Shown: one piece after another, positions 24,001 to 33,485 of the stretch
How the letters are laid out: each line of letters starts with the position of its first letter
Position numbering within the stretch: position 1 is the first letter of the stretch
Translations under genes and position numbers: made by a program
Assembly (NCBI GenBank): GCA_963669155.1
Contig: OZ022583.1
Location: 4,850,658-4,914,657, forward strand
Reading direction: 5' to 3'
Source: Arbacia lixula
Taxonomy: Eukaryota > Echinodermata > Echinoidea > Arbacioida > Arbaciidae
Length of the DNA stretch: 64,000 nt
The notes under the pieces: generated by a model
Seen by the model: the letters and a program-made list of their open reading frames with translations, nothing else
What the model was told of the DNA's origin: nothing
Databases searched by the model: none

Positions 24001-26661
24001 AACAGGGCCCTGGGGTGGTATTCCAAAATTGTCCTAAATGCTCACTTAGGAGAAATCTTATCCTAAGTCTAAGATTCTCCTAAGTGGTATTCCGAAATTC
24101 TCTTAAGTTTTCTTCCAAGTCCGCTCCTAAGTTTTCTCCTAAGTTTTCTCTTATCTTGATGCAATTTATGCCAATCATTGAGTTAGGATTGGTATTCCAG
24201 AATGCGCGTAAGAGAGGATTTAGGAGAATATTTAGGAGAAAACTTAGGAGAGCCTCCCCCCTGTCTTAGCCACTCAATACACACACAGTATAAAAGAGTA
24301 GCATTCATTTGCATAGGCCCATGAATGATGTGCGCACACATAGTTGCGCGACCACAAATTTAGGGTCAATCCTAGGGGAAGGTCCTGATGAGATGCTGTG
24401 ATTGTGAATGGCTGTTCATAAATTAAACACTTCCCTCCATTGGCTAATAAATGCGCACTGGGCGTGGTCAAACCCTCCCTAATTTGCATTAAGACAGTCC
24501 TAATCTGTATCTGTCACTTCCTAATACTGCAATCAGGGTCAGAGTAGTTTAACTCCACCCTCTTCAATCAAGACCTGGAACAAATGTTTCAAAACTCACC
24601 TATGTTTGTATTACAATCAGCTTTATGTTTAATGTTGACATGTAAGACACTCCTATTACCATGAATGTCTCTGTCGTTTCCCTCAGGCTGCTATCAGGGG
24701 AGGATTGGTTCAACTCCACTGAGCTGAACTCAACCTCCTCATCCTACACCATAGAGGGCCTGGCATCCAGCCAGTCGTACGTGATTAGAGTCCTCACCCG
24801 CCGGACAGTGGCCACTGGCCGCAGGAAGAGGGCGGACATCGCAGAGAATGTGGGAATCAGCGCAGCAGTCAACCTGGTCACGTGTTCGGATGGCATGCAG
24901 GGGCTCAACTGCGAGAACGGTGAGTCAGTGCGGAGGTCTAGACTACGGAGGTAGGCCTACAGTGGAGCCATGCCTCAACTTCACTTATAACTGTAATTCA
25001 TTGAAATGTTTTTCAGTGAATTACTGTACGATTGTATGGAGCTGACTGCATTTAACTGCAAACAATTTGCATTCTTGCTTCAAATGATTCCTTAAACATG
25101 TTAGCATTTTGTGCTATCTGTAAAGCGTTCTTACATTCTGTTATCCAGATGACTAAATGTCCTCTCTTACTCACAAAAACTTGAAATTGTCTATCATATG
25201 GTGTACTTATCCAACGTTTTGACCCCTGCATTTGATAATTAGGTCCTATTTTGAAAAGTGATAATCCTGCAATATTTCCTGTATTTACCTTGTAAATATA
25301 ATACATATAAACAACCACATCTACTATCTATTGTGTTTGCAGAAGTAACTTCTACCACGATGCAGGTAACGGAAGCACCAGTGCAGACCGAGGAAGTTGT
25401 AACAGCTGCCCCACCATCAGGTATGTGTACAGTGAGTGCAAGCTCACATCCCACACTCTTTTCAGCAGGAAAGGTGCAACAGTGACTTACCAAAGACACT
25501 CCTGCATCAGAATGCAATTTTGAATACATGATACTGATTTTAATATGTTTGATGAAGAACAGGAGAGCCTGTGAATCCAATCGATATATGTATAAGTATG
25601 AGCCCTGGAGTTTAACTATACATATTGCACATTTTAGTTCGCAGCTTGATTGTGTGATAAACGTGATTGTCAATCATAGTGAAGTGCATGTAATTGCATC
25701 CAGATATATATTTACTTTTCTTGTTGGTATTAATTAATATATTTAGTTGTAAAGTCATGTTTTGTTTGTTTGTGTGCTAATTACATGTATTGTGAATGTA
25801 TAATTGGTTGATTTTCTATCTGCCAGATACTCCCTGGAGGAATATCCTGATTGGCTTGCTGGTTGCATTTGTCATACTTCTCATCTTCTTGGTATTCCTC
25901 ATTATTGCCATCTACAAGACAATCAAGAGGTGAAATTCTATATCACTTACAGTCCATTTAATGTGATTCAAAGGTATATTTATTGATTTAACCAAAATAA
26001 CTCAGAAATGGCAAGGGCCACATTGCAATACGTTTTACAATAAGTTAAATATATTAGACAAAATAGAAAAACCTTCAGCTAAATTACAAACTTGTTATAT
26101 TATCTCAATCATTGTAAAAATTATAAATGTATGTTTTTACCAATGTCACTGTAAACAATTAGATCTTAATCCACATTGTGCAGTTATGAATTAGCTTTTT
26201 GGATTTGTGTTTCTTCACTCTCTAATGTGACTGGACATTGATCCACATGCAGTTACATGGATAGCTAGCAAAATAGTTACATTCTTATTCGTGAGTGTAT
26301 AGAATGATTGTGTAGAAAGAACATCTCTAAATCCTTCTATCACCCACACATCTCCATCTCCAACAGACGACGTTCACAGATAGCCAAACTCAACATCGGT
26401 AGGAACCGTGGTTACCGCCAATCCGACATTCTCTATGCAACAGACAGCCGCTCATACACCACGTCAACCGACGACGATCAGGGCAATGGTGTCGACTATG
26501 CCCAGGAGGCTGGTGCTGCAGATCCAGGCCACGTGAGAATCAGCATGGTCGGTGACCGTGACTATGCTTACGACCCACGTGCGGAGCCAAGGCGTTTTGA
26601 GGGGTACAACGACGGTGTCTACCGGTACAACGCCGCCTATGAACCGGGAGAAGCCTATTAA
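1..26661 (+). CDS. Large vWD/C8/TIL/EGF/FN3 type I membrane protein (5' end outside window)
   Basis: Twenty-four exons join in one frame: 329-484, 2389-2524, 3637-3825, 4444-4646, 6578-6758, 7502-7725, 8569-8670, 9486-9641, 10338-10485, 12325-12501, 13359-13567, 13881-14061, 15073-15366, 16377-16694, 17254-17577, 18179-18499, 18974-19383, 19840-20059, 20688-20996, 23512-23623, 24687-24919, 25343-25420, 25827-25929, 26367-26661. All have AG/GT borders and matching phases, giving 5079 bases, 1692 residues and a TAA stop. A donor at bases 2-7 means an exon ends at base 1, so the gene continues to the left. Domain order is end of vWD1, C8, TIL, EGF-like; vWD2, C8, TIL, EGF-like; seven FN3; mucin-like Thr-rich stretches; transmembrane helix; 100-residue tail. 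vWD-C8-TIL modules are typical of zonadhesin, FCGBP, otogelin and mucins; adding FN3 repeats and a membrane anchor gives a probable cell-surface adhesive glycoprotein. I cannot name an ortholog. Confidence 0.88.
329..6758 (+). other. Module 1: end of vWD1, C8, TIL, EGF-like exons
   Basis: Exon 329-484 ends a vWD domain (motif CGLCGDFN, then NDLVWPNG-like [11 protein letters not shown]). Exons 2389-2524 and 3637-3825 form a C8 domain with spaced cysteines. Exon 4444-4646 is a TIL domain ([23 protein letters not shown], ending in the C-x-C of VADCRCE). Exon 6578-6758 is an E/EGF-like segment ([24 protein letters not shown]). The intron 4647-6577 begins with roughly 1.2 kb of strongly T/C-rich sequence on the plus strand and contains a foldback element near 6.15-6.3 kb. 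The intron 485-2388 and the intron 2525-3636 show nothing I can assign. Confidence 0.85.
6149..6306. mobile_element. Foldback MITE-like element, TTGCATAAAA ends, copy 1
   Basis: The ends form an inverted repeat: CCCAGTTGCATAAAAGTTAC on the left and the reverse complement of GTAAGTTTTATGCAACTGGG on the right, with internal TTACCAT/ATGGTAA palindromes. A sister copy lies at 23852-24010. No coding capacity. Confidence 0.7.
10562..11299. mobile_element. pogo/Tigger-type DNA transposon remnant (738 bp)
   Basis: The left end reads CAGTTCAACCTCGATTATAC and the right end ends GATAATCGAGGTCCAACTG. These are inverted repeats of the CAGTTGxACCTCGATTATCCG type known from Tigger/pogo elements, and both ends abut TA. 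The inside has only short open frames without recognisable transposase motifs, so this is a non-autonomous or decayed copy inside the intron 10486-12324. Confidence 0.75.
11463..11944. mobile_element. ATGCCTCCGCC-ended repeat element, short copy
   Basis: Starts ATGCCTCCGCC and ends GGCGGAGGCAT, an 11-base perfect inverted repeat. It begins with the palindrome GCCTCCGCCAC..GTGGCCGGAGGC and a (GTCC)n run, then AGGTCA-type repeats. It shares order and sequence with the larger copy at 21306-22677. The common sequence AATTGCTCTAGTT continues just past both right ends, so the true boundary may be about 10-40 bases further right. Confidence 0.7.
12190..12265 (+). pseudogene. Decayed partial duplicate of the C8 exon
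   Basis: This stretch matches the start of the real exon at 12325, offset by 135 bases, including the preceding intron end and AG acceptor. In the same frame it reads [25 protein letters not shown] against [22 protein letters not shown] of the real exon. A TAG replaces the Tyr codon, so it cannot be used as coding sequence. Confidence 0.75.
12942..13276. mobile_element. Degenerate copy of the 440-bp TIR element
   Basis: Left end AGTGTATAAGCCTATATTTC and right end AAAATAACAGCTATACAGT resemble the perfect 24-base ends of the element at 22980-23419, and the inside shares TTTTCG-type tracts (ATATTTTCGTGAATG, AAATTTGCG). It lies in the intron between the C8 and TIL exons. Confidence 0.55.
14094..14470. 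mobile_element. 377-bp foldback element
   Basis: Two arms of about 185 bases are near-perfect reverse complements, centred on the palindrome ACATTTGGAGGATTT at about 14283 (CCAAATGTTCGGGCCGAACATTTGG). The outer ends are CCTTAAAGGGAATATACTGT and its complement ending CCCTTTAAGG. A short fragment of the same family (CACAAATCCTCA..TGAGGATTTGTG) lies at about 28725-28790. Confidence 0.8.
16155..16210 (+). repeat. tRNA-derived SINE-like fragment
   Basis: A-box-like TGGTCTGGTGGTTAAGCC is followed 30 bases later by the B-box-like GGGTCAAATCCC, as in tRNA-derived SINE heads. No complete cloverleaf can be drawn, so it is not called a tRNA gene. Confidence 0.45.
18974..19383 (+). other. Thr/Pro/Met-rich mucin-like exon with short tandem repeats
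   Basis: The first two thirds of this exon encode about 110 residues made mostly of Thr, Pro, Met, Ala and Ser, with 7-residue near-repeats of the type TTMAPAT and TTMEPAT. This is a typical O-glycosylated stalk. The DNA repeats as 18-21 base units around 19130-19220, so length polymorphism between individuals is likely. The last 35 residues start FN3 repeat 5 ([19 protein letters not shown]). A second short Thr-rich linker is encoded by exon 25343-25420 just before the membrane helix. Confidence 0.85.
21306..22677. mobile_element. ATGCCTCCGCC-ended repeat element, long copy with internal tandem units
   Basis: Same ends as the 11463 copy. The interior consists of about seven degenerate units of roughly 150-190 bases, each containing an AGGTCAAAGGTCA-like block, 'TTTTCACAATAAATCCAAAT', 'AACATGGTACAAAGATGGAT' and 'GGGGGTAGACTGGTGACA'. 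It has only short open frames, so it is non-coding. It sits in the intron 20997-23511. Confidence 0.75.
22980..23419. mobile_element. 440-bp MITE with perfect 24-base terminal inverted repeats
   Basis: Left end 22980-23003 (ACTGTATAAGCTGTTATTTT + CGCG) is the exact reverse complement of the right end 23396-23419. TA flanks the CTG..CAG core on both sides, which fits a TA target duplication. The interior is rich in TTCGCG/CGCGAA. No transposase is encoded. Confidence 0.8.
23852..24010. mobile_element. Foldback MITE-like element, TTGCATAAAA ends, copy 2
   Basis: Sister of the element at 6149-6306: GGGCCCCGTTGCATAAAACT on the left and AGTTTTATGCAACAGGGCCC on the right, with the same internal TTACCAT and CCAATCAAATT landmarks. 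Confidence 0.7.
24011..24500. repeat. TTAGGAGAA-rich interspersed repeat
   Basis: Contains many CTCCTAAGT/ACTTAGGAG inverted motifs, 'GGTATTCC' blocks and the sequence ATGCGCACTGGGCGTGGTCA. Related pieces (ATGCGCAGTGGGCGTGGTCA, CATTCTGGAATAC, AGTTAGGAGG) occur in intron 1 of both C-type homeobox genes at about 42770-42930 and 51215-51370, so this is an interspersed family. Confidence 0.6.
25827..26661 (+). other. Transmembrane helix and tyrosine-rich cytoplasmic tail
   Basis: Exon 25827-25929 encodes a 24-residue hydrophobic helix ([20 protein letters not shown], continuing IIAIY) followed by the basic stop-transfer segment KTIKRRRR. Exon 26367-26661 encodes the rest of the tail, with 11 tyrosines in about 97 residues, several near acidic or Asn residues ([35 protein letters not shown]). 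This looks like a tyrosine-phosphorylation or adaptor-binding tail, but no canonical ITAM is present. The stop is TAA at 26659-26661. Confidence 0.85.
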
Positions 26662-26794
26662 GAGAAACCTGAGAACTAAAGCGTTTTAGCACCATGAACA
26701 ATTTAAGCTCACAACGCTAATGTGCACTCTAAAGAAATTATCAATACGCAATCAATTTAACTGTAGTACTTGATTTCTTTGTAGCATTTAGAGC

Positions 26795-26800
26795 AATAAA
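26795..26800 (+). terminator. AATAAA polyadenylation signal
   Basis: A canonical AATAAA lies 134 bases after the stop codon of the vWD/FN3 gene. Further AATAAA hexamers at 28235-28240 and 28249-28254 could end a longer 3' UTR of about 1.6 kb. Confidence 0.55.
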
Positions 26801-29058
26801 AGATATTCTATGGATTAGCTATTGATAACAACATGCATGCACCTCCGTGTATTGCAATTTTTGTATGGGTACTAATTTGTATGATTGCAACTGAAATTTG
26901 GATTTGCTGCTGGAATTTCTAAGTCAGGTGTGGATTGATTGATGAATGTTTTTGATCATGTTGGTTTATATGAGACATTGAATGTGGTTACATTAATTAC
27001 TGTAAGGATGTGCCAATTATTTGATTTGTGGAATATATTATGAATGTTATATTTATGGCTGAATGTTACTATCTTACAGCTTATGATTATTAGAAAGGCA
27101 AGATATTATATGTGACATGTAATGTATTGCAACTTATTGATGATTATTGTGTTTTGTTGTCTATGAAGGAATGTACAGGCATATCTCTATCAAGAAATTA
27201 TTACCTATATCACATGTAACTCAAGAAAAGAGAATATTCCAGAATATTAATTTCAATACCAGAAGAAAATTGTGAAGTATACAAAGGAAAGATATAATAA
27301 ACCCAGGAAAAAAAACAAAAAGGAGAGTATTTTTTAAACGAACGTTAAGTTTTGGTTTCAGTTTTGACTTTAGTCCCCTTAAATCGATGACTGCAGTTGG
27401 CTTATTGGCAGTTGTCTTGGGAAGCACTAGTTATTCGGAAGGTTCGTCATTCCAAATGTTACGCGACAAATGCTCAGATTAACGGACCCTTTTTCGTTTT
27501 CGGACTAACTAGCATCAAGGTATAGGCAATTTACGTGTTTTGGAATTACGAACGTTTGGAATATCGAACTGTAACCGTTGTTTTTACATAAGTCATTTGA
27601 CAGTTTTGGACTTTCTAAATACTAAAATGATCAATTAGCTATTAGAGATTTTATGTGTTATTCATGAGCTAGTAGAGTTTGCCATGCATATTTCACATAC
27701 AAGTAACACATACATACATATTCCTTGGATTAAGTAGTCTCAAATTCATATTGAGATAATTATGCCCCAACCACCCCCCCTCTCCCCGAAAAAAAAAAAT
27801 GTTTTTATGTTTTGTTTTTAACTTTATGTTCTATTTATCTTTGGAATTTTAATCCAACCATTGACACATTTGTGTGATGAAAAATCGTTGGAATGAAGTA
27901 TATATGCTACACTATTGCACAAATTAAATGAAATCAAAGGAATCTCACATTTCTATGTAGTTAAGTTCTCTAAGATATATGTTCAGGCTTGTACTCATGT
28001 GCATTTATACAGTATTTTATTCAGATGCATTTTTAATCAAAATCAGACAGGCAGTAAGGGAAGGTTGAATTGAAGTACCAAATACATGTGTTTTACTAAC
28101 ATGGAATGTTGCAAATGTGTATGAAATATATTTTGTGATTAGATTGTCTTTCGTCAGGGGTATATGTAATGAATGTGTGATATGCATGTCTTTCAAAAGA
28201 GATTTATCTTCCTGATCTTTTTATATCTTGGAGAAATAAATTATGTTGAAATAAAATAATATGTGCATGGAAATAAATGTTCCGTTTTCCCCCATGTTGT
28301 TATTTTAGATTTCTGGCTCTTTATCTGTTGAGACCATCACCACATTCTAGACAGATTCATTATGATCTCTCCTTGCATATTTGTTTATTCTTTCCTTGTT
28401 CTTAGATTACCAGGCCTTGAAAAAACATATTGGCTTAGTAAAAATATCCATGCCAATGGTAATGAGAGAGTTGAACCGTTTGCACGTGGTCTCTTTTAGA
28501 AACTTCTGACTACGCTATGTGAGTACTTTCAACCCATTAGAACATTAACTTAAGTGATCACCATGCTTAATTTGGTAGATATTCTGTTTAGCAATAGTCC
28601 TTTGAACTTTTTATGATAACTAGTCTGGCAATCACTGCGTCAAGTCTTTGGAGTTTTGTAAAAGTTGTTAAATGAGAACTGCAATGCGCATTTCCATAGG
28701 ATGAACCAACTGACATTTCAAGATTAGTGATTAAACCACAAATCCTCACAGTGTTTGGCCTTAACATTTTGAGGATTTGTGATTTAAAGGGTTACTAAAT
28801 TTAAAAACAAACTTCAAATTTGATTGCCGCAATAAAGTCTCATTTTGACGAAAATTTGAAAAAACGCACACCTCCAAGTGACGTCGGAAAAGTCAGTGCA
28901 GAGTCTAATGCATACACAATGCAATAAAAGACTAAAATAGACAAAAACAGACAATGACAGTGGTCCAAGCTCCCCTGACAAACTAAATGAATTGTAAAAC
29001 ACACAGAGAAGCTTTCAGTAGGTCCATTGCATTTGGTCTTGCCAAAACCACTAGCATC

Positions 29059-29127
29059 CCCGTGACCGAAAGGGTAAAGTGATTATTATGCTAGGGATCA
29101 GGGTGCAATTCCCAGCAGAAACATTTT
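29059..29127 (+). repeat. tRNA-derived SINE-like fragment
   Basis: CGTGACCGAAAGGGTAAAGTG resembles a Leu/Ser-type tRNA A-box region, and GGTGCAATTCCCAGC a B-box. The middle does not form an anticodon arm that I can support. Confidence 0.4.
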
Positions 29128-29782
29128 TTCACTCATGTTGTATTTTTGTTTAATTGATCAATATGGAGTGGCTTTGAATATTGATACAATATATTTCCCT
29201 TACATTTCCCTCACTTACGATATACTGTATGTATCAAATGAATGAAGATGGGAAGGTAATAAATAAAATACAAGAGAGAATGACTGAAGAGCTGAGAGGT
29301 AGAAAAAGTACAGTATTTGATAGATGGGAAGAGAGAGAGCCATGATGGGTGTTCAGGTTTTGAGAGGAAAGGGCGATTCCGATTGATTCTCTTCCAGATA
29401 AAGCTACCTCCGTACATGCTTGTTACCTGTAACATATTTTCCACCTTTTCCATTGTTAACATGTACACATATGTGCGCTGCCACATACAGTCACCCTTTC
29501 CCATTGATTTTCTCTTTAGCTTCTGATCATATTTTCCACTTTTTTCCTTGCTCATTTACTGGTACAAACAGACACACACATAAAGCATACACACACACAC
29601 ACACACACAGGTCTACATTACCCCTAACATTCAGACTGTTCAGCTTTCCTTTTCATTAATTCATTCATACCCCTTCCCCCAGCATACATGTATACACATA
29701 CACACATCATAACCTATCTCTTCATCTCTTTGTCTCCCAATTCTCCTTTTCCCCTTTCCTATCTGCAGCACACTCCCTCACT

Positions 29783-29784
<2 letters not shown>

Positions 29785-29820
<36 letters not shown>
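29785..29820 (+). repeat. (CA)18 microsatellite
   Basis: Uninterrupted CA dinucleotides. Confidence 0.9.
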
Positions 29821-29822
<2 letters not shown>

Positions 29823-30666
29823 CATTCACACAGACATTTCACTTGCCTCAGTTCTATCCTGATTATGACATTTTGACACATCAATAAAGAGAATAAGAAA
29901 CACACTTCTAATTTGTAATATTTACAGAAATCTAAGCCTAGATTGTTTATTTACATAAATATCACGTCACATGATTTTTCATGATTTGAAACTTTCATTT
30001 TGTCAGACTTTCTTCATATCTCATTCAGACTTTAAGAATGAATTATGGCATAACATGTGCAATATTTGCCGATCTCCCCCTTTTTCATTTGTCATATTAT
30101 GTTCTAAGCTGAAGAATAGGTTGTACTGGCAGCTCCCATGTTTACATAGAAAGAAATGAGAAAAAAGATGTTGATAGAGAGAGTGAAGAAAATGAGAGAT
30201 GCCGTTTAGCACAATATATAGAAGTTAATTGCTTGTTTGAAATATGGCACTTTTCTTCATGAGCAATATCTGCCTGCCATATTCTGTTGTTTAGATATAT
30301 TTCTTTCTTTTCACTTGTTTTGATAATAAAGAAGAAGAAAATAATATTCTAAACAAGATGGATTATCCATCATAAGATTTGACCTCAATCAAAATGAACT
30401 GTTTGTACCATTTCATGATCACCTGCATTTAGCGTGGTACTTCAAATATTATGAGTTATAATGGAAGGCATTTACATGTATTTGACAAGTAAGTTGCCAC
30501 CAATTGCTTTGAATAGGTTTTTATGGAGTCTTTCCTGGTATGTTCATCATATGGCTGTATGTATTAAAACCAAAATGTGGGTGCATATTATATAAGTATG
30601 TTAGATGGTTTAAGTAAGAAAAAGAAAAGAAGAGAATGAGACATACTTACCTGCTAGATGAGAAGT

Positions 30667-33485
30667 TTAGTCAGAGCAGTCACAGCCCTGTGCGACCCAG
30701 TACCTGAGTGTCTCTGGGGCGCCAGGTCTCCGGCTAAATCTCATCTGGTCCACCACATGGTGTTCATGGTAGAAGTTCTCATTCTCATCCTGCATGGAGA
30801 AACCAACCAGAAAACGTGAATAGATTAAACATCTCATCTCCTTTCTTATAAAACGCCAAGTTCTCTTGAATGCCCTTTCCTCTATTTTTATGTCATTTCT
30901 ATAGAAGTAGACAAATAAAATCTTGTTAATTTTTGCATCAATCATGTGCCTAATTTTATTTCATCTGGCATGTCCACTTTTAGTACTTACCTCACTACTC
31001 ACAAACTTGCACATTTTGAGCCATGTACAGTATACATGCATGCAAAACTTGATTCTAACTCATTTCCTGACAAACATTTTACACATGCATATTTTGATCC
31101 TAACTGCTGTGCTTAGAAGCATGCATAACTTGATTGTACACGTGATAGTGCATTTCTTGATTCTGACTGTTATACTTACAAACACACACAGTGTGCCCTC
31201 TGGTGTCCACCACACCCAGCCTTTTGGCTTCTTGCTTTCTCGCCTCTCAACTCGGCGCTGCAAGAAGTCACGGACTCTCCTCACTACAGAAGTGAGAGCA
31301 AATTATATAAAATACTAACATACATATGCATCCCAACAGTAGTAAGCAAGTCTTTTTAAAAACGCTTTCAATATCTAACTTGTAACTATACTAATCTTTT
31401 CTTCACTCTGATACTTTGATCTCTTTACAGTGTAAAACTGCTTACAGTTCCTTTTAACACTGTAACCATAATTAAAATCAACTTACAGAGCGACGCTTCT
31501 TCTTGATTTTTCTTGGTGAAACGTGATGCTCTTCAGCCTCTGCCCCATTGACGTCATCAGAAGCGATGTCGGTTGAACATGGCTTGAAACGGACGTCATG
31601 GTCGGTGAAGCTGTGAAAAGAGTCCTCCCATGACAAGGAGATGGAATCCTCATCAAAGTCGCTGGCTGAGATGGACACTTCGTCGTAGTCATCAGCAATC
31701 AGGACATCATCTAGAGTAGATGTGAAATCAAATCATTCTTAAAAAGTAGATACAGAGTTTTACATAATCTTTAAATTAATTTAATGTTGTTTGCTATTTT
31801 ACTTAAAATTGCATGTTGCTGCTGAGTGTTAGTTGATTTAAACAAAATAGTACAAGGAGAAGGAATAACAGTATTGTGTTTTTTGTGTGTGTTGTTCATG
31901 TTCCTATAGAATGAAGATAATCATGACAGTTTTGTATTGCACACAACTTTAAACAAAAGGACTTTTAAAATGATCATAATTTACCTAAATCAACTAATGT
32001 GTTATTCTGGTTGATTGATGTCAAGCACCTGATGACATCCTCAAAAGGAGGCATGGAGAAGAGAGATGGGCTGGTTGTCATGACACCATCCTCCACCTCC
32101 TCCTCCAAGCAGTGGAAAGCATCATCGATAGTAGCCAAGGGAGCAACACGAGGACTTAAAGCTGAGGAGTTCAAAAAATAGGAGGAAAGGTGTTGTTGTA
32201 AATCTAAAGCGTGTTACATTTTACTGGCAGTACAAATATGGCAACATATTGATAACAATCTCTACTACACTTCTAAGCGAATATGACAGGACTCCCTTTC
32301 ACAATGTATAATGTAAGATGTGACTTGCAACAAGACCGCACAATGTTTTCATTATAAAAAATATTGTCAAGAATGCTTCCAAATAGTTAATGTTAATGCT
32401 ATGAGACAAGTTACCAATGGACTTTAAACATCAGCCATTATTGCAATTACAAGAGGTCAGACTAGTCTACGTCGTGTCATATCATCCGTGTTGAGTGTAG
32501 GATGCTGTCGGCTAGTATGATGATGGTCTGAAACGTGGTGTGATGGTGATTTGCGTTTGTTGCGATTCTAAAAAAGTGTTAAGGTTAAATGTTAAAGGTT
32601 ACACAAATCAAATACAAAGTTATGAATAATTTATCAAGAATAATATCAAAAGAATATACATATAAAGTCTTTCCAGAACTTTTGAAGACATGAAAATGTT
32701 AACATAACAAGTTAGCAAACTAACGTTGATACTTGAATGATAGAATAAAACGCAACAAACAGATTAGTTAAAACCCTAATCTAACTTGTTCATGTTAGAT
32801 TAAACTTTGTTAGAAAATCTAATAACGTCGATAGTCGATAGTTGACCTAGTTCTACTTAATTAAGTTTAGTGAAAGGACAAACTATCTAGTTAGATTCTA
32901 AGTTAACGAACGGTAACAAACCCGTCAGGGAGTCTAAACAAGTACATGTTCATGTTGGATGGTTAGTTACCGCTAAGAATAAACGTTGGACTTCCTACCA
33001 TTCACTCTACCCATTCACCCTGCTGGGACGGATAGACCTACCTACGGCCCTCACTGCACTTGTAAACCACACGCCGCAGGCTACGGTGCGTGACAAATAC
33101 TGATCAGGGGGGCATTTCATCAAAGGACTTGTTGGATATTTTATATCTATATTTATATTTATATTTATATTTTTATATTTTATTTTTTGCTCTCGGCCAA
33201 TAAGATGCAAGCATTTCAGTAGCTTATAGTTTGTCGGATAAAACGTCCGACTAGTCCGTTGATGAAATGCCCCCCCCCCTCCCCCCCGGTGTCTAGCCCT
33301 AGGAGGAACCCCAAAGGCGTGGGGTTCCTCCTGAGTGCTAGTACCGGTATCGAACTTCAAGGTCAGGTCAAGGACACGATCACGGACTTTCTCACCATAA
33401 TTCAGCAAAGAAATGAGCTTACCATATCTTTCTGGTTCGCAAGACGCTTGTAGCGACCCTGGTACCTGCTCTGTGCCGTACCCAT
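30667..33485 (-). CDS. Six-exon gene for an uncharacterised ~260-residue acidic/basic protein
   Basis: On the minus strand the ATG is at 33485-33483 in a good context (A at -3, G at +4). Exons: 33485-33423 (MGTAQSRYQGRYKRLANQKD), 32567-32471, 32161-31985, 31710-31487, about 31281-31180, and 30789-30667 ending TAA. Phases agree at every junction except exon 4 to exon 5. There, the exon 4 donor (CGCTCT|GTAAGT) leaves phase 0 while the nearest AG upstream of the VRDFLQRR reading frame needs one extra base. The middle is acidic and Ser-rich (SASDFDEDSISLSWEDSF) and ends in a basic run (KIKKKRRS). The C-terminus has a Trp cluster (KGWVWWTPEGTL) and RYWVAQGCDCSD. The basic runs could be nuclear signals. 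I do not recognise the family. The gene is head to head with the repeat-protein gene on the plus strand. Confidence 0.65.
33107..33275. mobile_element. ~169-bp MITE, GGGGGCATTTCATCAA ends
   Basis: GGGGGGCATTTCATCAAAGG at the left and TGATGAAATGCCCCCC at the right are inverted repeats, extending with mismatches through GGACTNGTNGGA and TTTTAT to nearly 40 bases. The interior is AT-rich. It lies in intron 1 of the minus-strand gene. Confidence 0.6.
33301..33332. repeat. Perfect 12-bp inverted repeat (hairpin)
   Basis: AGGAGGAACCCC at 33301-33312 and GGGGTTCCTCCT at 33321-33332 are exact reverse complements with an 8-base loop. It sits next to the MITE above, in intron 1 of the minus-strand gene. 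Confidence 0.75.

Larger units (their letters stand above)
15073..24919 (+). other. Seven fibronectin type III repeats, each ending in a CxxG..G..C motif
   Basis: FN3 repeats are recognised by a conserved Trp in the B strand (LTWTV, FEWTL, VTWVT, ITWKT, FSWTL, AEWSS, IAWSV), an LQYR/VQYR strand, and the hallmark L-x-x-L-x-x-x-x-x-Y-x-x-R (for example [16 protein letters not shown]). Repeats 1-4 and 6 are each one exon with phase 1 at both ends (15073-15366, 16377-16694, 17254-17577, 18179-18499, 20688-20996). Repeat 5 starts in the Thr-rich exon and ends in 19840-20059. Repeat 7 is split between 23512-23623 and 24687-24919. Each repeat is followed by a two-cysteine tail such as [11 protein letters not shown]. 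Many NxS/T sites suggest heavy N-glycosylation. Confidence 0.85.
26801..30666. other. 3' UTR/intergenic region with microsatellites
   Basis: AT-rich sequence downstream of the vWD/FN3 gene. It holds the additional AATAAA signals near 28.24 kb, a fragment of the 14.1-kb foldback family near 28725-28790, a SINE-like head at 29059-29127, and CA repeats (about 29585-29608 and 29785-29820). I see no gene: open frames around 29.2-29.9 kb are low-complexity CA/TC translations. Confidence 0.6.

Noticed and set aside
29059-29127. A tRNA gene
   Set aside because: A- and B-box-like sequences are present but no seven-base acceptor stem or anticodon arm can be formed; a SINE fragment fits better.
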